DNA of 49,730 bases. It comes from an uncultured Clostridia bacterium. GTDB lineage: Bacteria; Bacillota; Clostridia; Oscillospirales; Ruminococcaceae. Below are positions 1 through 7,968 of the stretch, one piece after another. The DNA lies in NCBI GenBank assembly GCA_944385905.1, contig CALWZA010000020.1, forward strand, positions 1-49,730. Reading direction: 5' to 3'. A program made the translations under genes and the position numbers. Position 1 is the first letter of the stretch. Each line of letters begins with the position of its first letter. Below the pieces are notes generated by a model that saw only the letters and a program-made list of their open reading frames with translations, did not search any database and was not told the origin of the DNA.

Positions 1-53
1 AAGGTCTTTTGTCGTATTTACCTTTATGCTTGGGTAAAATGATGAAAGACCTT
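1..53. repeat. Nested inverted repeat at window start
   Basis: A perfect 9-bp outer arm, AAGGTCTTT at 1-9 and AAAGACCTT at 45-53, encloses an inner 6-bp pair, TTTACC at 17-22 and GGTAAA at 33-38. There is no long T-run after it. It may be the 3' end of an unseen upstream gene or part of the adhE leader region; the sequence to the left is not available. Confidence 0.45.
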
Positions 54-99
54 ATATATTTTCGCGTTTATTCTTCGTCAAATTTGTTAAAAAAGTCAA

Positions 100-136
100 T
101 TGAAATTTGTGAAAAAGTATGTTAAAATTTTATCAA
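100..136 (+). promoter_or_regulatory. adhE promoter with Rex-like operator
   Basis: A -35-like TTGAAA (100-105) and a -10-like TTAAAA (122-127) are 16 bp apart. The -10 is overlapped by ATGTTAAAATTTTATCAA (119-136), which matches the clostridial Rex consensus TTGTTAA-N4-TTAACAA at 12 of 14 half-site positions. Rex is an NADH/NAD+-sensing repressor and adhE is one of its classic targets. A second perfect half site, TTGTTAA, lies at 84-90. The operator assignment is inference. Confidence 0.45.
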
Positions 137-201
137 ACTTAAAGATCAGAAAGCTTAGCAGTTTATGCGGACTTGAAATCATGTTTAAGGAGAGAGATTT
201 A

Positions 202-2814
202 ATGAACGAAAGAGCACTTGTAAACAGCGTTGAAACTCTTGAAGCGGAGCTTGCAAAGGTTAGAGAAGCTCAGAAGACCTTCGCGACCTTTACTCAGGAG
301 CAGGTTGACGCAATTTTCCTCGCCGCCGCAACCGCCGCGAACAAAGCAAGAATCCCTCTTGCTAAAATGGCTGTTGAGGAGACAGGCATGGGCGTTGTTG
401 AGGACAAGGTTATCAAAAACCACTTTGCTTCCGAATATATTTACAACGCTTACAGACACACAAAAACCTGCGGCGTTATTGAAGAAGACACTGCTTACGG
501 AACAAAGAAAATCGCTGAGCCTATCGGCGTTATCGCTGCCGTAATTCCTACAACAAACCCGACTTCAACCGCAATTTTCAAAACCCTTCTTGCTCTCAAA
601 ACAAGAAACGGCATCATAATCAGCCCTCACCCGAGAGCAAAAGTCTGCACAGCCGCTGCGGCTAAAGTTGTTCTCGATGCCGCGGTTGCCGCCGGCGCTC
701 CCGAAAACATCATCAGCTGGATTGACGTTCCGAGCCTTGACATGACAAATCTGCTTATGAAAGAGGCTGACATAATTCTCGCAACAGGCGGTCCGGGAAT
801 GGTTAAGGCCGCGTATTCAAGCGGAAAGCCGGCAGTAGGCGTAGGCGCGGGAAATACTCCGGCTATAATTGACGACACCGCCGATATCCTCCTCGCGGTA
901 AACTCAATCATTCATTCAAAGACCTTTGACAACGGTATGATCTGCGCTTCAGAGCAGTCGGTTATAGTTTTGGACAAGGTATACAAGGCGGTTAAGAAGG
1001 AATTTGCCGAAAGAGGCTGCTATTTCCTCAAGGACGACGAAATCGAAAAGGTCAGAAAGACAATTATCATAAACGGTTCGGTAAACGCAAAGATAGTCGG
1101 ACAGAAGGCTCATACAATCGCGGAGATTGCAGGAGTTACGGTTCCCGAGGACACAAAGATTCTTATAGGCGAGGTTGAAAGCGTCGACATTTCGGAAGAA
1201 TTCGCTCATGAAAAGCTCTCCCCTGTTTTGGCAATGTATAAGGCAAAGGACTTTTCCGACGCTCTTGCAAAGGCAGAACAGCTTATAGCTGACGGCGGAT
1301 ACGGACACACATCATCAATTTATCTCAACGCTACAACCGAAAAAGAAAAGATCGCTGAGTTCGGCGAAAGAATGAAAACCTGCCGTATTCTCGTAAACAC
1401 ACCTTCCTCACAGGGCGGTATCGGCGACCTTTATAACTTTAAGCTAACTCCGTCACTTACCCTCGGATGCGGTTCATGGGGCGGAAACAGCGTTTCTGAA
1501 AACGTTGGCGTTAAGCACCTTTTAAATATAAAGACAGTTGCCGAGAGGAGAGAAAATATGCTTTGGTTCAGAGCTCCGCAGAAAGTATATATGAAGAAAG
1601 GCTGTCTCCCTGTCGCGCTTGACGAGCTTAAGACAGTTATGGGCAAGAAGAAGGCGTTCATCGTTACAGATACCTTCCTCTTCAACAACGGCTATGTAAA
1701 GCCTATCGAGGCCAAGCTTGACGAAATGGGAATCGAGCACACATGCTTCTTTAATGTAGCTCCCGACCCGACGCTTGCGTGCGCGATTGAGGGAACCGCT
1801 CAGATGAAGGCATTCCAGCCTGATACAATCATCGCTCTCGGCGGAGGTTCCGCAATGGACGCCGCTAAGATCATGTGGGTTCTCTATGAGCATCCCGAGG
1901 CTGACTTTATGGATATGGCGATGCGCTTTGTCGATATCAGAAAGAGAATTTACACATTCCCGAAGATGGGCGAAAAGGCATATTTCATCGCAATCCCGAC
2001 ATCGGCAGGCACAGGTTCCGAGGTTACTCCTTTCGCTGTTATCACAGACGAAAAGACAGGCGTTAAGTATCCTCTTGCCGACTACGAGCTTATGCCGAAC
2101 ATGGCTATTATCGACGCTGATTTCCATATGACAGCTCCTAAGGGGCTTACAGCCGCTTCAGGTATCGACGCTGTTACTCACGATCTTGAGGCTTATGCCG
2201 CAATGCTCGCAACCGACTATACAGACGGTCTTGCTCTCCGCTCGCTCAAGATGATATTCGAGTATCTCCCGAGGGCTTACGACAACGGTCCTAATGACCC
2301 TGTCGCAAGAGAAAAGATGGCTAACGCGGCTACAATGGCCGGTATGGCGTTCGCCAACGCGTTTCTCGGCGTTTGCCACTCAATGGCTCACAAGCTCGGC
2401 GCTTTCCATCACCTCCCGCACGGTATCGCAAACGCTTTGCTTATAGACGAGGTTTTGAGATTCAACTCTGCCGAGGCTCCTACAAAGATGGGTACATTCT
2501 CGCAGTATGACCATCCTCATACCCTTGCGAGATATGCCGAGGTTGCTGATTATCTCGGAATCAAGGGCAGGAACAACGAGGAAAAGCTTGAAAACCTTAT
2601 CGCAGCAATCGACGAGCTTAAGGCTAAGGTCGGAATCAAGAAGACAATCAAGGAATACGGTATTGATGAAAAAGATTTCCTTGACCGCCTCGACGCGATG
2701 GTTGAGCAGGCGTTTGATGACCAGTGCACAGGTGCGAACCCGCGTTATCCGCTTATGAGCGAGATCAAGCAGATGTACCTCAACGCATACTACGGCACAA
2801 ACGTAAGAGTATGA
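202..2814 (+). CDS. adhE: Bifunctional acetaldehyde-CoA / alcohol dehydrogenase AdhE
   Basis: This cytoplasmic enzyme converts acetyl-CoA to acetaldehyde and then to ethanol, re-oxidising two NADH in fermentation. The 870-residue length is typical of full AdhE. The N-terminal half is a CoA-acylating aldehyde dehydrogenase with the catalytic cysteine at residue 248 (context NGMICASEQ). The C-terminal half, from about residue 450, is an iron-dependent alcohol dehydrogenase with the cofactor motif GGGSAMDAAK and metal-ligand histidines in FHHLPHG near residue 735-741. The ATG at 202 is chosen over an in-frame upstream start at 100 because AAGGAGAG lies 8 nt before it and the protein then has the family length. 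It is monocistronic, with a terminator directly downstream. Codon use (AAG, GCT, CTC) is that of a highly expressed gene. Confidence 0.97.
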   Translation: MNERALVNSVETLEAELAKVREAQKTFATFTQEQVDAIFLAAATAANKARIPLAKMAVEETGMGVVEDKVIKNHFASEYIYNAYRHTKTCGVIEEDTAYGTKKIAEPIGVIAAVIPTTNPTSTAIFKTLLALKTRNGIIISPHPRAKVCTAAAAKVVLDAAVAAGAPENIISWIDVPSLDMTNLLMKEADIILATGGPGMVKAAYSSGKPAVGVGAGNTPAIIDDTADILLAVNSIIHSKTFDNGMICASEQSVIVLDKVYKAVKKEFAERGCYFLKDDEIEKVRKTIIINGSVNAKIVGQKAHTIAEIAGVTVPEDTKILIGEVESVDISEEFAHEKLSPVLAMYKAKDFSDALAKAEQLIADGGYGHTSSIYLNATTEKEKIAEFGERMKTCRILVNTPSSQGGIGDLYNFKLTPSLTLGCGSWGGNSVSENVGVKHLLNIKTVAERRENMLWFRAPQKVYMKKGCLPVALDELKTVMGKKKAFIVTDTFLFNNGYVKPIEAKLDEMGIEHTCFFNVAPDPTLACAIEGTAQMKAFQPDTIIALGGGSAMDAAKIMWVLYEHPEADFMDMAMRFVDIRKRIYTFPKMGEKAYFIAIPTSAGTGSEVTPFAVITDEKTGVKYPLADYELMPNMAIIDADFHMTAPKGLTAASGIDAVTHDLEAYAAMLATDYTDGLALRSLKMIFEYLPRAYDNGPNDPVAREKMANAATMAGMAFANAFLGVCHSMAHKLGAFHHLPHGIANALLIDEVLRFNSAEAPTKMGTFSQYDHPHTLARYAEVADYLGIKGRNNEEKLENLIAAIDELKAKVGIKKTIKEYGIDEKDFLDRLDAMVEQAFDDQCTGANPRYPLMSEIKQMYLNAYYGTNVRV

Positions 2815-2821
2815 TACTAAT

Positions 2822-2857
2822 AAATCCATCCGTCTTTTTATAGGGCGGGTGGATTTT
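2822..2857 (+). terminator. Intrinsic terminator after adhE
   Basis: AATCCATCCGTC at 2823-2834 pairs with GGGCGGGTGGATT at 2843-2855, allowing G-U pairs. The hairpin is followed by a short T-run. Confidence 0.8.
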
Positions 2858-2921
2858 TGGATTTTTAGCAACAAATTTTGTCGAATTATTTGTATAAACC
2901 AAACAAAAATCATTCTGACTA

Positions 2922-2950
2922 TTGACGTTTGCTGTGCAATGGTGTACAAT
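2922..2950 (+). promoter_or_regulatory. Sigma-A promoter of the APH-fold kinase gene
   Basis: TTGACG (2922-2927) and TACAAT (2945-2950) are separated by exactly 17 bp, about 97 bp before the start codon at 3047. Confidence 0.8.
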
Positions 2951-3046
2951 GTAATTACACTTAAACAAATAATTGAGCGAAACGAAATAAGTTTAAAATC
3001 TTCGGCTGTTCGTCGGAGTTAATGAATACAGGAAAGGATAATCATT

Positions 3047-3796
3047 ATGAAATTAGAGAAAATCATTGCGGCAAGAGCATCCAAAACAATTTACCGTGAC
3101 GGAGAAATGGCTATAAAAGTTTTTGATACCGATTATTCTAAGGCTGACGTTTTGAACGAAGCGCTTAATCAAGCAAGAGTTGAGGAAACAACTCTCAATA
3201 TTCCTAAGATTATTGAGGTTACAAAGCTTGACGGCAAATGGGCGATAGTATATGATTACATCGAGGGAAAAACCCTTGCTCAGCTTATGGAAGAAAACCC
3301 GGGCAAGGAAGATGAGTATCTTGAGATGTTTGTGGATTTGCAGATGAATGTTCACACTCAGAAGTGCCCGCTTCTTAACAAGCTTAAGGATAAGATGAAC
3401 AGAAGAATAAATGAAACCAAGCTTGACGCCACAACCCGCTATGAGCTTCACACAAGACTGGAAGGTCTTCCGAAGCACACAAAGCTTTGCCACGGAGACT
3501 TCAATCCCTCAAATATAATCATCAAAGGGGACGGCAAGCCGTTTATTCTCGACTGGTCGCACGCTACCCAGGGCAACGCCTCAGCGGATGTAGCAATCAC
3601 TTATCTGTATTTTTACATTCAGGGAAAAGAAAAGCTTGCCGAAAAGTATCTCAACCTTTTCTGCAAAAAGAGCGATACAGCCCGTCAGTATGTTGAAAAG
3701 TGGCTTCCTATCGTTGCCGCCTCACAGTCTGTAAAGGGCAAGCCGGAGGAAAAAGAGCTTTTGCTCAAATGGGTAACTGTTGTCGATTACGAGTAA
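3047..3796 (+). CDS. APH/choline-kinase-fold phosphotransferase family protein
   Basis: The 249-residue protein has a small-molecule kinase fold of the aminoglycoside phosphotransferase (APH) family. The catalytic loop HGDFNPSNIII near residue 147 carries the catalytic Asp and metal-binding Asn, and ILDWSHA supplies the second metal-binding Asp. The substrate cannot be read from the sequence. Most short clostridial members of this family are not resistance enzymes, so I would not call it an aminoglycoside kinase. The start is supported by AGGAAAGG upstream. It stands alone, with its own promoter at 2922 and a terminator at 3847. Confidence 0.85.
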   Translation: MKLEKIIAARASKTIYRDGEMAIKVFDTDYSKADVLNEALNQARVEETTLNIPKIIEVTKLDGKWAIVYDYIEGKTLAQLMEENPGKEDEYLEMFVDLQMNVHTQKCPLLNKLKDKMNRRINETKLDATTRYELHTRLEGLPKHTKLCHGDFNPSNIIIKGDGKPFILDWSHATQGNASADVAITYLYFYIQGKEKLAEKYLNLFCKKSDTARQYVEKWLPIVAASQSVKGKPEEKELLLKWVTVVDYE

Positions 3797-3846
3797 TTGC
3801 CGGCAATCAAATTCAAAAAATTCTAAATAAAGACCGAATATTCTCA

Positions 3847-3890
3847 TAACAGCTTTTGACATTTTTCTTTGTTGAAAGCTGTTATTTTTT
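3847..3890 (+). terminator. Terminator after the kinase gene, interleaved with a promoter
   Basis: TAACAGCTTT (3847-3856) pairs with AAAGCTGTTA (3875-3884) and is followed by T6 (3885-3890). The hairpin ends only 36 nt before the spoIIAA ATG. Confidence 0.85.
3856..3885 (+). promoter_or_regulatory. Possible spoIIA promoter inside the terminator hairpin
   Basis: A perfect -35 TTGACA (3856-3861) in the hairpin loop and a weak -10 TGTTAT (3880-3885) are 18 bp apart. Together they would start a transcript near 3892. The Bacillus spoIIA operon is read by sigma-H; upstream of the hairpin only a -10-like ACCGAAT near 3832 is visible, without a convincing sigma-H -35. Confidence 0.35.
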
Positions 3891-3925
3891 ATTTGAGGAC
3901 AAGCAATTTGAAAGGAAGTGCAGAA

Positions 3926-4309
3926 ATGGGCGTTGAACTGATAAAGGATGATGACAAGCAAATCCTTACCGCGTTTATTTTTGGAGAGATAGACCACCAC
4001 ACCGCGTCAAGTATACGCACCGAGATAGATATGAGAATTGAGAAGGAAAAGCCGAAAGAGCTTGAGCTTGATTTCGCAAAAGTCAGTTTTATGGACAGCT
4101 CGGGCATCGGGCTTGTAATGGGAAGATATAAGCTCATGAGCGAAAAGGGAGGAGTTGTCAGGGTCTTAAATCCCCCGCCTCCGATAAAACGTGTTATGAC
4201 AATCGCGGGACTGAACAGGCTTGTAAAAATAACCGAAAAGGCGAACAGGAATCCAGAAAACAGCGACCCGAAAGGAATGACAGAAAATGAAAACAAACAA
4301 AGTACTTAA
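3926..4309 (+). CDS. spoIIAA: Anti-sigma F factor antagonist SpoIIAA
   Basis: This 127-residue STAS-domain protein binds the anti-sigma factor SpoIIAB and so frees sigma F in the forespore when it is unphosphorylated. The signature FMDSSGIG places the phosphorylatable serine at residue 58, the same number as in Bacillus subtilis. GEIDHHTA and GRYKLMSEKGG are also family blocks. The ATG at 3926 is preceded by AAAGGAAG; an upstream in-frame start at 3869 lies inside the terminator hairpin and is rejected. The last 23 nt overlap spoIIAB, which suggests translational coupling. It has a C-terminal tail of about 15 residues, rich in Asn and Glu, that the Bacillus protein lacks. Confidence 0.95.
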   Translation: MGVELIKDDDKQILTAFIFGEIDHHTASSIRTEIDMRIEKEKPKELELDFAKVSFMDSSGIGLVMGRYKLMSEKGGVVRVLNPPPPIKRVMTIAGLNRLVKITEKANRNPENSDPKGMTENENKQST

Positions 4310-4775
4310 TGAAATGCGCCTTACCCTGCTCAGCGTTTCCGAAAACGAAAGCTTCGCTAGGCTTGCGGTCAGCGGATTTACAGCTCAGCTCAACCCTGCG
4401 ATAGACGAGCTTTCGGATATTAAAACCGCCGTTTCCGAGGCGGTTACAAACGCGATAGTGCATGCTTACCGAGATACAATCGGTAAAATCGAAATATATG
4501 TTAAGCTCTTGGAAAACAGCACGGTATATATACGCATAAAGGATTCGGGGTGCGGCATTGAGGACATTAAAAAAGCGATGGAGCCGCTTTATACTACCGC
4601 TCCGGAGGAGGAAAGGGCGGGACTCGGCTTTGCCGTTATGGAAAGCTTTATGGATACAATAGACGTTAAATCAAAAGTCGGAAAAGGCACCACTGTAACT
4701 CTCACAAAGAAAATTCATCCGAAAACATACTTTTCAAAATCACGCACGTCAAACAGCAATGAAAAAATCGTGTAA
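4287..4775 (+). CDS. spoIIAB: Anti-sigma F factor / serine kinase SpoIIAB
   Basis: This GHKL-fold protein binds sigma F and holds it inactive. It also phosphorylates SpoIIAA on serine. The N-box VSEAVTNAIVHAY, the G1 box IKDSGCGI and the G2 region ERAGLGFAVMESF are intact, so kinase activity is expected. The 162 residues include a C-terminal extension of about 15 residues beyond the conserved domain. The ATG at 4287 has AAAGGA 10 nt upstream and overlaps the end of spoIIAA. Confidence 0.95.
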   Translation: MKTNKVLNEMRLTLLSVSENESFARLAVSGFTAQLNPAIDELSDIKTAVSEAVTNAIVHAYRDTIGKIEIYVKLLENSTVYIRIKDSGCGIEDIKKAMEPLYTTAPEEERAGLGFAVMESFMDTIDVKSKVGKGTTVTLTKKIHPKTYFSKSRTSNSNEKIV

Positions 4776-4791
4776 AGGATTGGTTATATAA

Positions 4792-5484
4792 ATGCCACAG
4801 CAAGCTGCTAAACTGCTGGCCGAGGGAGAAGAGCAGGCGTCTTCTCTTCCCGAGGACAACCTCGGACTTGTACATCTTTGCGCAAACAGGTTCCGCGGCA
4901 GAGGAATAGAGTATGACGACCTGTATTCGGCGGGGTGCATAGGTCTTGTAAAGGCTTCAAAAAGCTTTGATACGGACAGAGGAGTCAGGTTTTCGACATA
5001 TGCCGTTCCGGTTATTTTAGGGGAAATAAAGCGGCTTTTCCGTGACGGCGGCGCGGTTAAGGCGTCAAGAAGCGTAAAGGAGCTTTCGCTTAAGATTTCA
5101 AGGTACAGAGAACGGTTCATTCATTCGGAAGGACGAGAGCCCACAGTCGAGGAGCTTTGTCAAATGACAGGCTTTGACAGCGAAGCGGTCATCGAGGGGC
5201 TTAACATCAGCCTGCCGCTTATAAGCCTTACCGAAAGCTATGAGGACGGAGACGGCGGTCAGCTTGATATTCCCGTCGAGGCTCCCGACTGCGAAATTGC
5301 CGACAGCCTTACCCTCAGGCAGGCGATTTCGGAGCTGAGCGCGCAGGACAGAAGACTTATATATCTGAGATATTTTCTTGACAAAACCCAGTCTCAGACG
5401 GCGCAGAAGCTCGGCATGACTCAGGTTCAGGTCTCAAGGCGTGAAAAAAAGCTGATAGAACAGCTCAGAAAACAGATGATTTAA
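4792..5484 (+). CDS. sigF: Forespore RNA polymerase sigma factor SigF
   Basis: This 230-residue sigma-70 family protein is encoded in the canonical third position of the spoIIA operon. Region 2 is recognisable in YDDLYSAGCIGLVKASKSFD and RFSTYAVPVILGEIKRLFRD. Region 3 spans about 100-145 and region 4 holds the helix-turn-helix TQSQTAQKLGMTQVQVSRRE. It directs early forespore transcription after septation. Its place behind spoIIAA and spoIIAB separates it from sigma G and sigma B, which look similar. It starts 16 nt after spoIIAB, with TAAAGGAT upstream. Confidence 0.94.
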   Translation: MPQQAAKLLAEGEEQASSLPEDNLGLVHLCANRFRGRGIEYDDLYSAGCIGLVKASKSFDTDRGVRFSTYAVPVILGEIKRLFRDGGAVKASRSVKELSLKISRYRERFIHSEGREPTVEELCQMTGFDSEAVIEGLNISLPLISLTESYEDGDGGQLDIPVEAPDCEIADSLTLRQAISELSAQDRRLIYLRYFLDKTQSQTAQKLGMTQVQVSRREKKLIEQLRKQMI

Positions 5485-5525
5485 AAACGGGCGTACCGGC
5501 AAAAGCAGTACGTCCGTTTGGATTT
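5485..5525. terminator. Terminator between convergent sigF and binding-protein genes
   Basis: AAACGGGCGTAC (5485-5496) pairs with GTACGTCCGTTT (5508-5519), with one G-U pair. The gene order is convergent, so it may serve both strands. Confidence 0.7.
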
Positions 5526-5531
5526 TAACTA

Positions 5532-6449
5532 TTACTGTTGTGGGTCCGCCGAGAGCTTTTCCGTCAGCTCTCTTATGACTGTTTCAAGTCTTGCCGTCGG
5601 TCTTTCAAAAAGAGAATAGTCTATTTCAATAATTTTTCCGCTCTTAAAGGCGTCGGTTTCCTTAAACTCGTCCGGCAAATTCTCGGGGTCAATCCCCTTT
5701 GCGATGAATATTACAGTCGGAGCGGCGGAGGTTATCTCCTCAATAGGGGTGTCAAACCCTGCCGAAGCTATGTTTTGCCCGAAAACAGTCAGCATATCCG
5801 ATATCAGAGTGTCCCTTCCGGCTGTAAGCATATCCTCGGAAAGAACGCAGACAAAACGCTCGTTAATTTCAGCCTTTGATGCCTCCGTCATTGCGGAATC
5901 AAGCGAAGTCAAAGCTGAGGATATAACATCGGGCGCTTCGATTTTTCCCGAAAATATCATCGCGAGCTTATAATATACCTCGCAAAGCTCGGTGTAGGTG
6001 GACGGGACGGGTATGTATAAAACTCTTGTTCCCGAGGCTTCAAGCGCGATGACGTCTGTTGCGGCAATCGGGGACTGAGTAATCAAAAGCTCCGGCGAAA
6101 GCATCTTAATCGCATTTATATCGGGGTTTGCGGGGCTTCCCACAGACGGAAGAGACAATATCTGCTCGGGATACTCGTCGTAATCGGATCTGCCGGTAAT
6201 CTTGTCACCGTAGCCCATATCAAACATGATTTCGGTTATCGCCGGGGACAGCGACGCGCAGGTTTGAGGAGCCGAATCAAAGGTTTCATCCTGAATACTA
6301 ACAGGATAAGGACTTTTTTCGGGCGCGGCGTTTGTTTGTAGCGCAGGGTTGCCGATAGTGTTTGAACAGCCTGCCGCCATCAGAGCGATGATGGCTGTAA
6401 GGGCAATAAACGCAAGCCGCCGCTTGTTTTTATTAGAAATAAATATCAT
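5532..6449 (-). CDS. ABC transporter substrate-binding lipoprotein (BtuF/FhuD type)
   Basis: This 305-residue lipoprotein belongs to the periplasmic-binding-protein class of metal-chelate (cobalamin, haem or siderophore) transporters. A signal peptide ends in the lipobox MAAGC. The fold signature follows: CASLSPAITEIMFDMGYGDK, GRSDYDEYP, and a C-terminal helical part. The ATG at 6449 has GGAG 8 nt upstream; a longer in-frame start at 6497 lacks one. No permease or ATPase gene is adjacent, so the partner transporter must be elsewhere and the ligand cannot be named. Confidence 0.87.
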   Translation of the reverse strand: MIFISNKNKRRLAFIALTAIIALMAAGCSNTIGNPALQTNAAPEKSPYPVSIQDETFDSAPQTCASLSPAITEIMFDMGYGDKITGRSDYDEYPEQILSLPSVGSPANPDINAIKMLSPELLITQSPIAATDVIALEASGTRVLYIPVPSTYTELCEVYYKLAMIFSGKIEAPDVISSALTSLDSAMTEASKAEINERFVCVLSEDMLTAGRDTLISDMLTVFGQNIASAGFDTPIEEITSAAPTVIFIAKGIDPENLPDEFKETDAFKSGKIIEIDYSLFERPTARLETVIRELTEKLSADPQQ

Positions 6450-6615
6450 ATGCCATTCTCCATAAAATTTCAAAGTCAATCCGTTCTTATAAACCATTTT
6501 ACAACTTTTTTTCTTTTAAATCAACAGCAAAAAAAGGTTTTTACTAATTTTCTGACTATGGTATTTATTTCCTCGGCAATTTATAAAAAATTTAAGGATT
6601 GTAACCGCTTTGTTA

Positions 6616-6644
6616 TTGACACGGAATGTAAAAAAGGTTATGAT
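6616..6644 (+). promoter_or_regulatory. Sigma-A promoter of the transglutaminase pair
   Basis: TTGACA (6616-6621), a 17-bp spacer, then TATGAT (6639-6644). This is a near-perfect vegetative promoter about 60 bp before the first start codon. Confidence 0.85.
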
Positions 6645-6704
6645 ATTTAATATAGTTTAAAGTAAAGACAAAACTATTTTAAAAAGAAAGGAACGGTTAA
6701 AATA

Positions 6705-7937
6705 ATGAAAAATAACTTAGCTAAGAAGCTGACTGCCCTTTTTCTCGCGGCGTCGCTTGCTTTAGCCGGATGCGGAAAGACAGTGGATGACAATTCTGAC
6801 GCAACGCTGCCGTCAGGAGGAACACCGGGATCAACAGCTCAGCAAGACTCAGAGAATCCGGCTGTTGAGCTTTCTACGCAGTTTGTTGAGGACAACGGTC
6901 TCGAATATATATATGAGAGGCTTGATGAGAGCGTAAAAACTCAGTTTACCGAAGTCATGAACGCTATAATGAATTTCCGCTCATATATTTCGCTGACACC
7001 CGGAGTTCCGAGAGATGACTATCTTAAATTTCTTGACTTGGTTTCAAACTGCACTACAGCTTACGGCTATGTGAGCAACAAGTACAAGCTTTATTACGAC
7101 TCAGACAACTATATTTCGGGAATAGCGCTAAACTATACAGTAGATTCAGCTGAGGAAGCTCAAGCCCGCAATCAGGCTCTTTTTGACGAGATAGATAAAA
7201 TAATCGCCGGAATGCCCGATGGTTCGAACTATGAAAAGATAAAATATTTATACGAATATCTGATTTTAAACTGCACTTACGATGAAAACAGCGAGGGTGT
7301 CGCTCCGTTTACCGCTTACGGCGCGCTTGTTGACAAAAGGGCTACCTGCCAGGGCTATGCTGACGCAATGCAGCTTTTGCTGGCAAACGCCGGCTTTGAA
7401 ACCCTTTATGAGACCGGAGTAGGAGATTCCGAGGCGGTAACACACAAATGGAATCTCGTTTTGTGCGACGACGGACACTGGTATTATCTTGACCCGACAT
7501 GGGATGACCCTGCAGGAAAAGAGGATAAGGAGTATGTGGGATATGACTATTTTCTTATCGACCGAGAAACGCTGCTTTTAGACCATAAGCAGGCGTATGT
7601 AAGCCCGTATTTTGAGACCCCTGTCGCGGACAGCATGGATCTTAATTTCCACATTATGGAGGGCTATTACGCCACAACCTATGACGAGGCAATGGATATT
7701 CTTGAAAAACAGACAATTGAAGCCGCACAGAACGGAAAAAGATATGTTTATCTGAGATGCGCTACCGACGAGGTTTACAGCGAGGTTTGCGAAAGCTTGT
7801 TTACAGACCTTGACTATCAGTACATACTCAAAGACGCCAAGGAGCAAACAGGCGCCGCAATTAAAACCGGAAGCTGGGGCAAGGTTACAAAAGACGGGCC
7901 CAGAATTATAACAATAACTGTAAAATACGAAGAATGA
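6705..7937 (+). CDS. Transglutaminase-fold lipoprotein
   Basis: This 410-residue exported lipoprotein has a signal peptide ending in LALAGC, then a low-complexity linker. The transglutaminase-like domain covers roughly residues 170-290. The catalytic triad is visible: Cys215 in RATCQGYA, His in HKWNLV, and Asp in YLDPTWDDP. Proteins of this kind are thought to act as surface cysteine peptidases or cross-linkers; the substrate is unknown. The C-terminal ~120 residues contain a DUF-like segment shared with the next gene. The two genes look like a tandem duplication under one promoter. The start has AAAGGAACGG upstream. Confidence 0.88.
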   Translation: MKNNLAKKLTALFLAASLALAGCGKTVDDNSDATLPSGGTPGSTAQQDSENPAVELSTQFVEDNGLEYIYERLDESVKTQFTEVMNAIMNFRSYISLTPGVPRDDYLKFLDLVSNCTTAYGYVSNKYKLYYDSDNYISGIALNYTVDSAEEAQARNQALFDEIDKIIAGMPDGSNYEKIKYLYEYLILNCTYDENSEGVAPFTAYGALVDKRATCQGYADAMQLLLANAGFETLYETGVGDSEAVTHKWNLVLCDDGHWYYLDPTWDDPAGKEDKEYVGYDYFLIDRETLLLDHKQAYVSPYFETPVADSMDLNFHIMEGYYATTYDEAMDILEKQTIEAAQNGKRYVYLRCATDEVYSEVCESLFTDLDYQYILKDAKEQTGAAIKTGSWGKVTKDGPRIITITVKYEE

Positions 7938-7968
7938 TATTATTTACATTCAAGGAGAGTGACAGAAT

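Noticed and set aside
3047-3796. Aminoglycoside resistance gene
   Set aside because: Only the generic kinase-fold motifs match. The protein is short, has its own core promoter and native composition, and there is no mobile element near it.
3869-3925. Earlier start of spoIIAA at 3869
   Set aside because: It lies in the terminator hairpin, lacks a ribosome site, and would displace the conserved Ser58 numbering.
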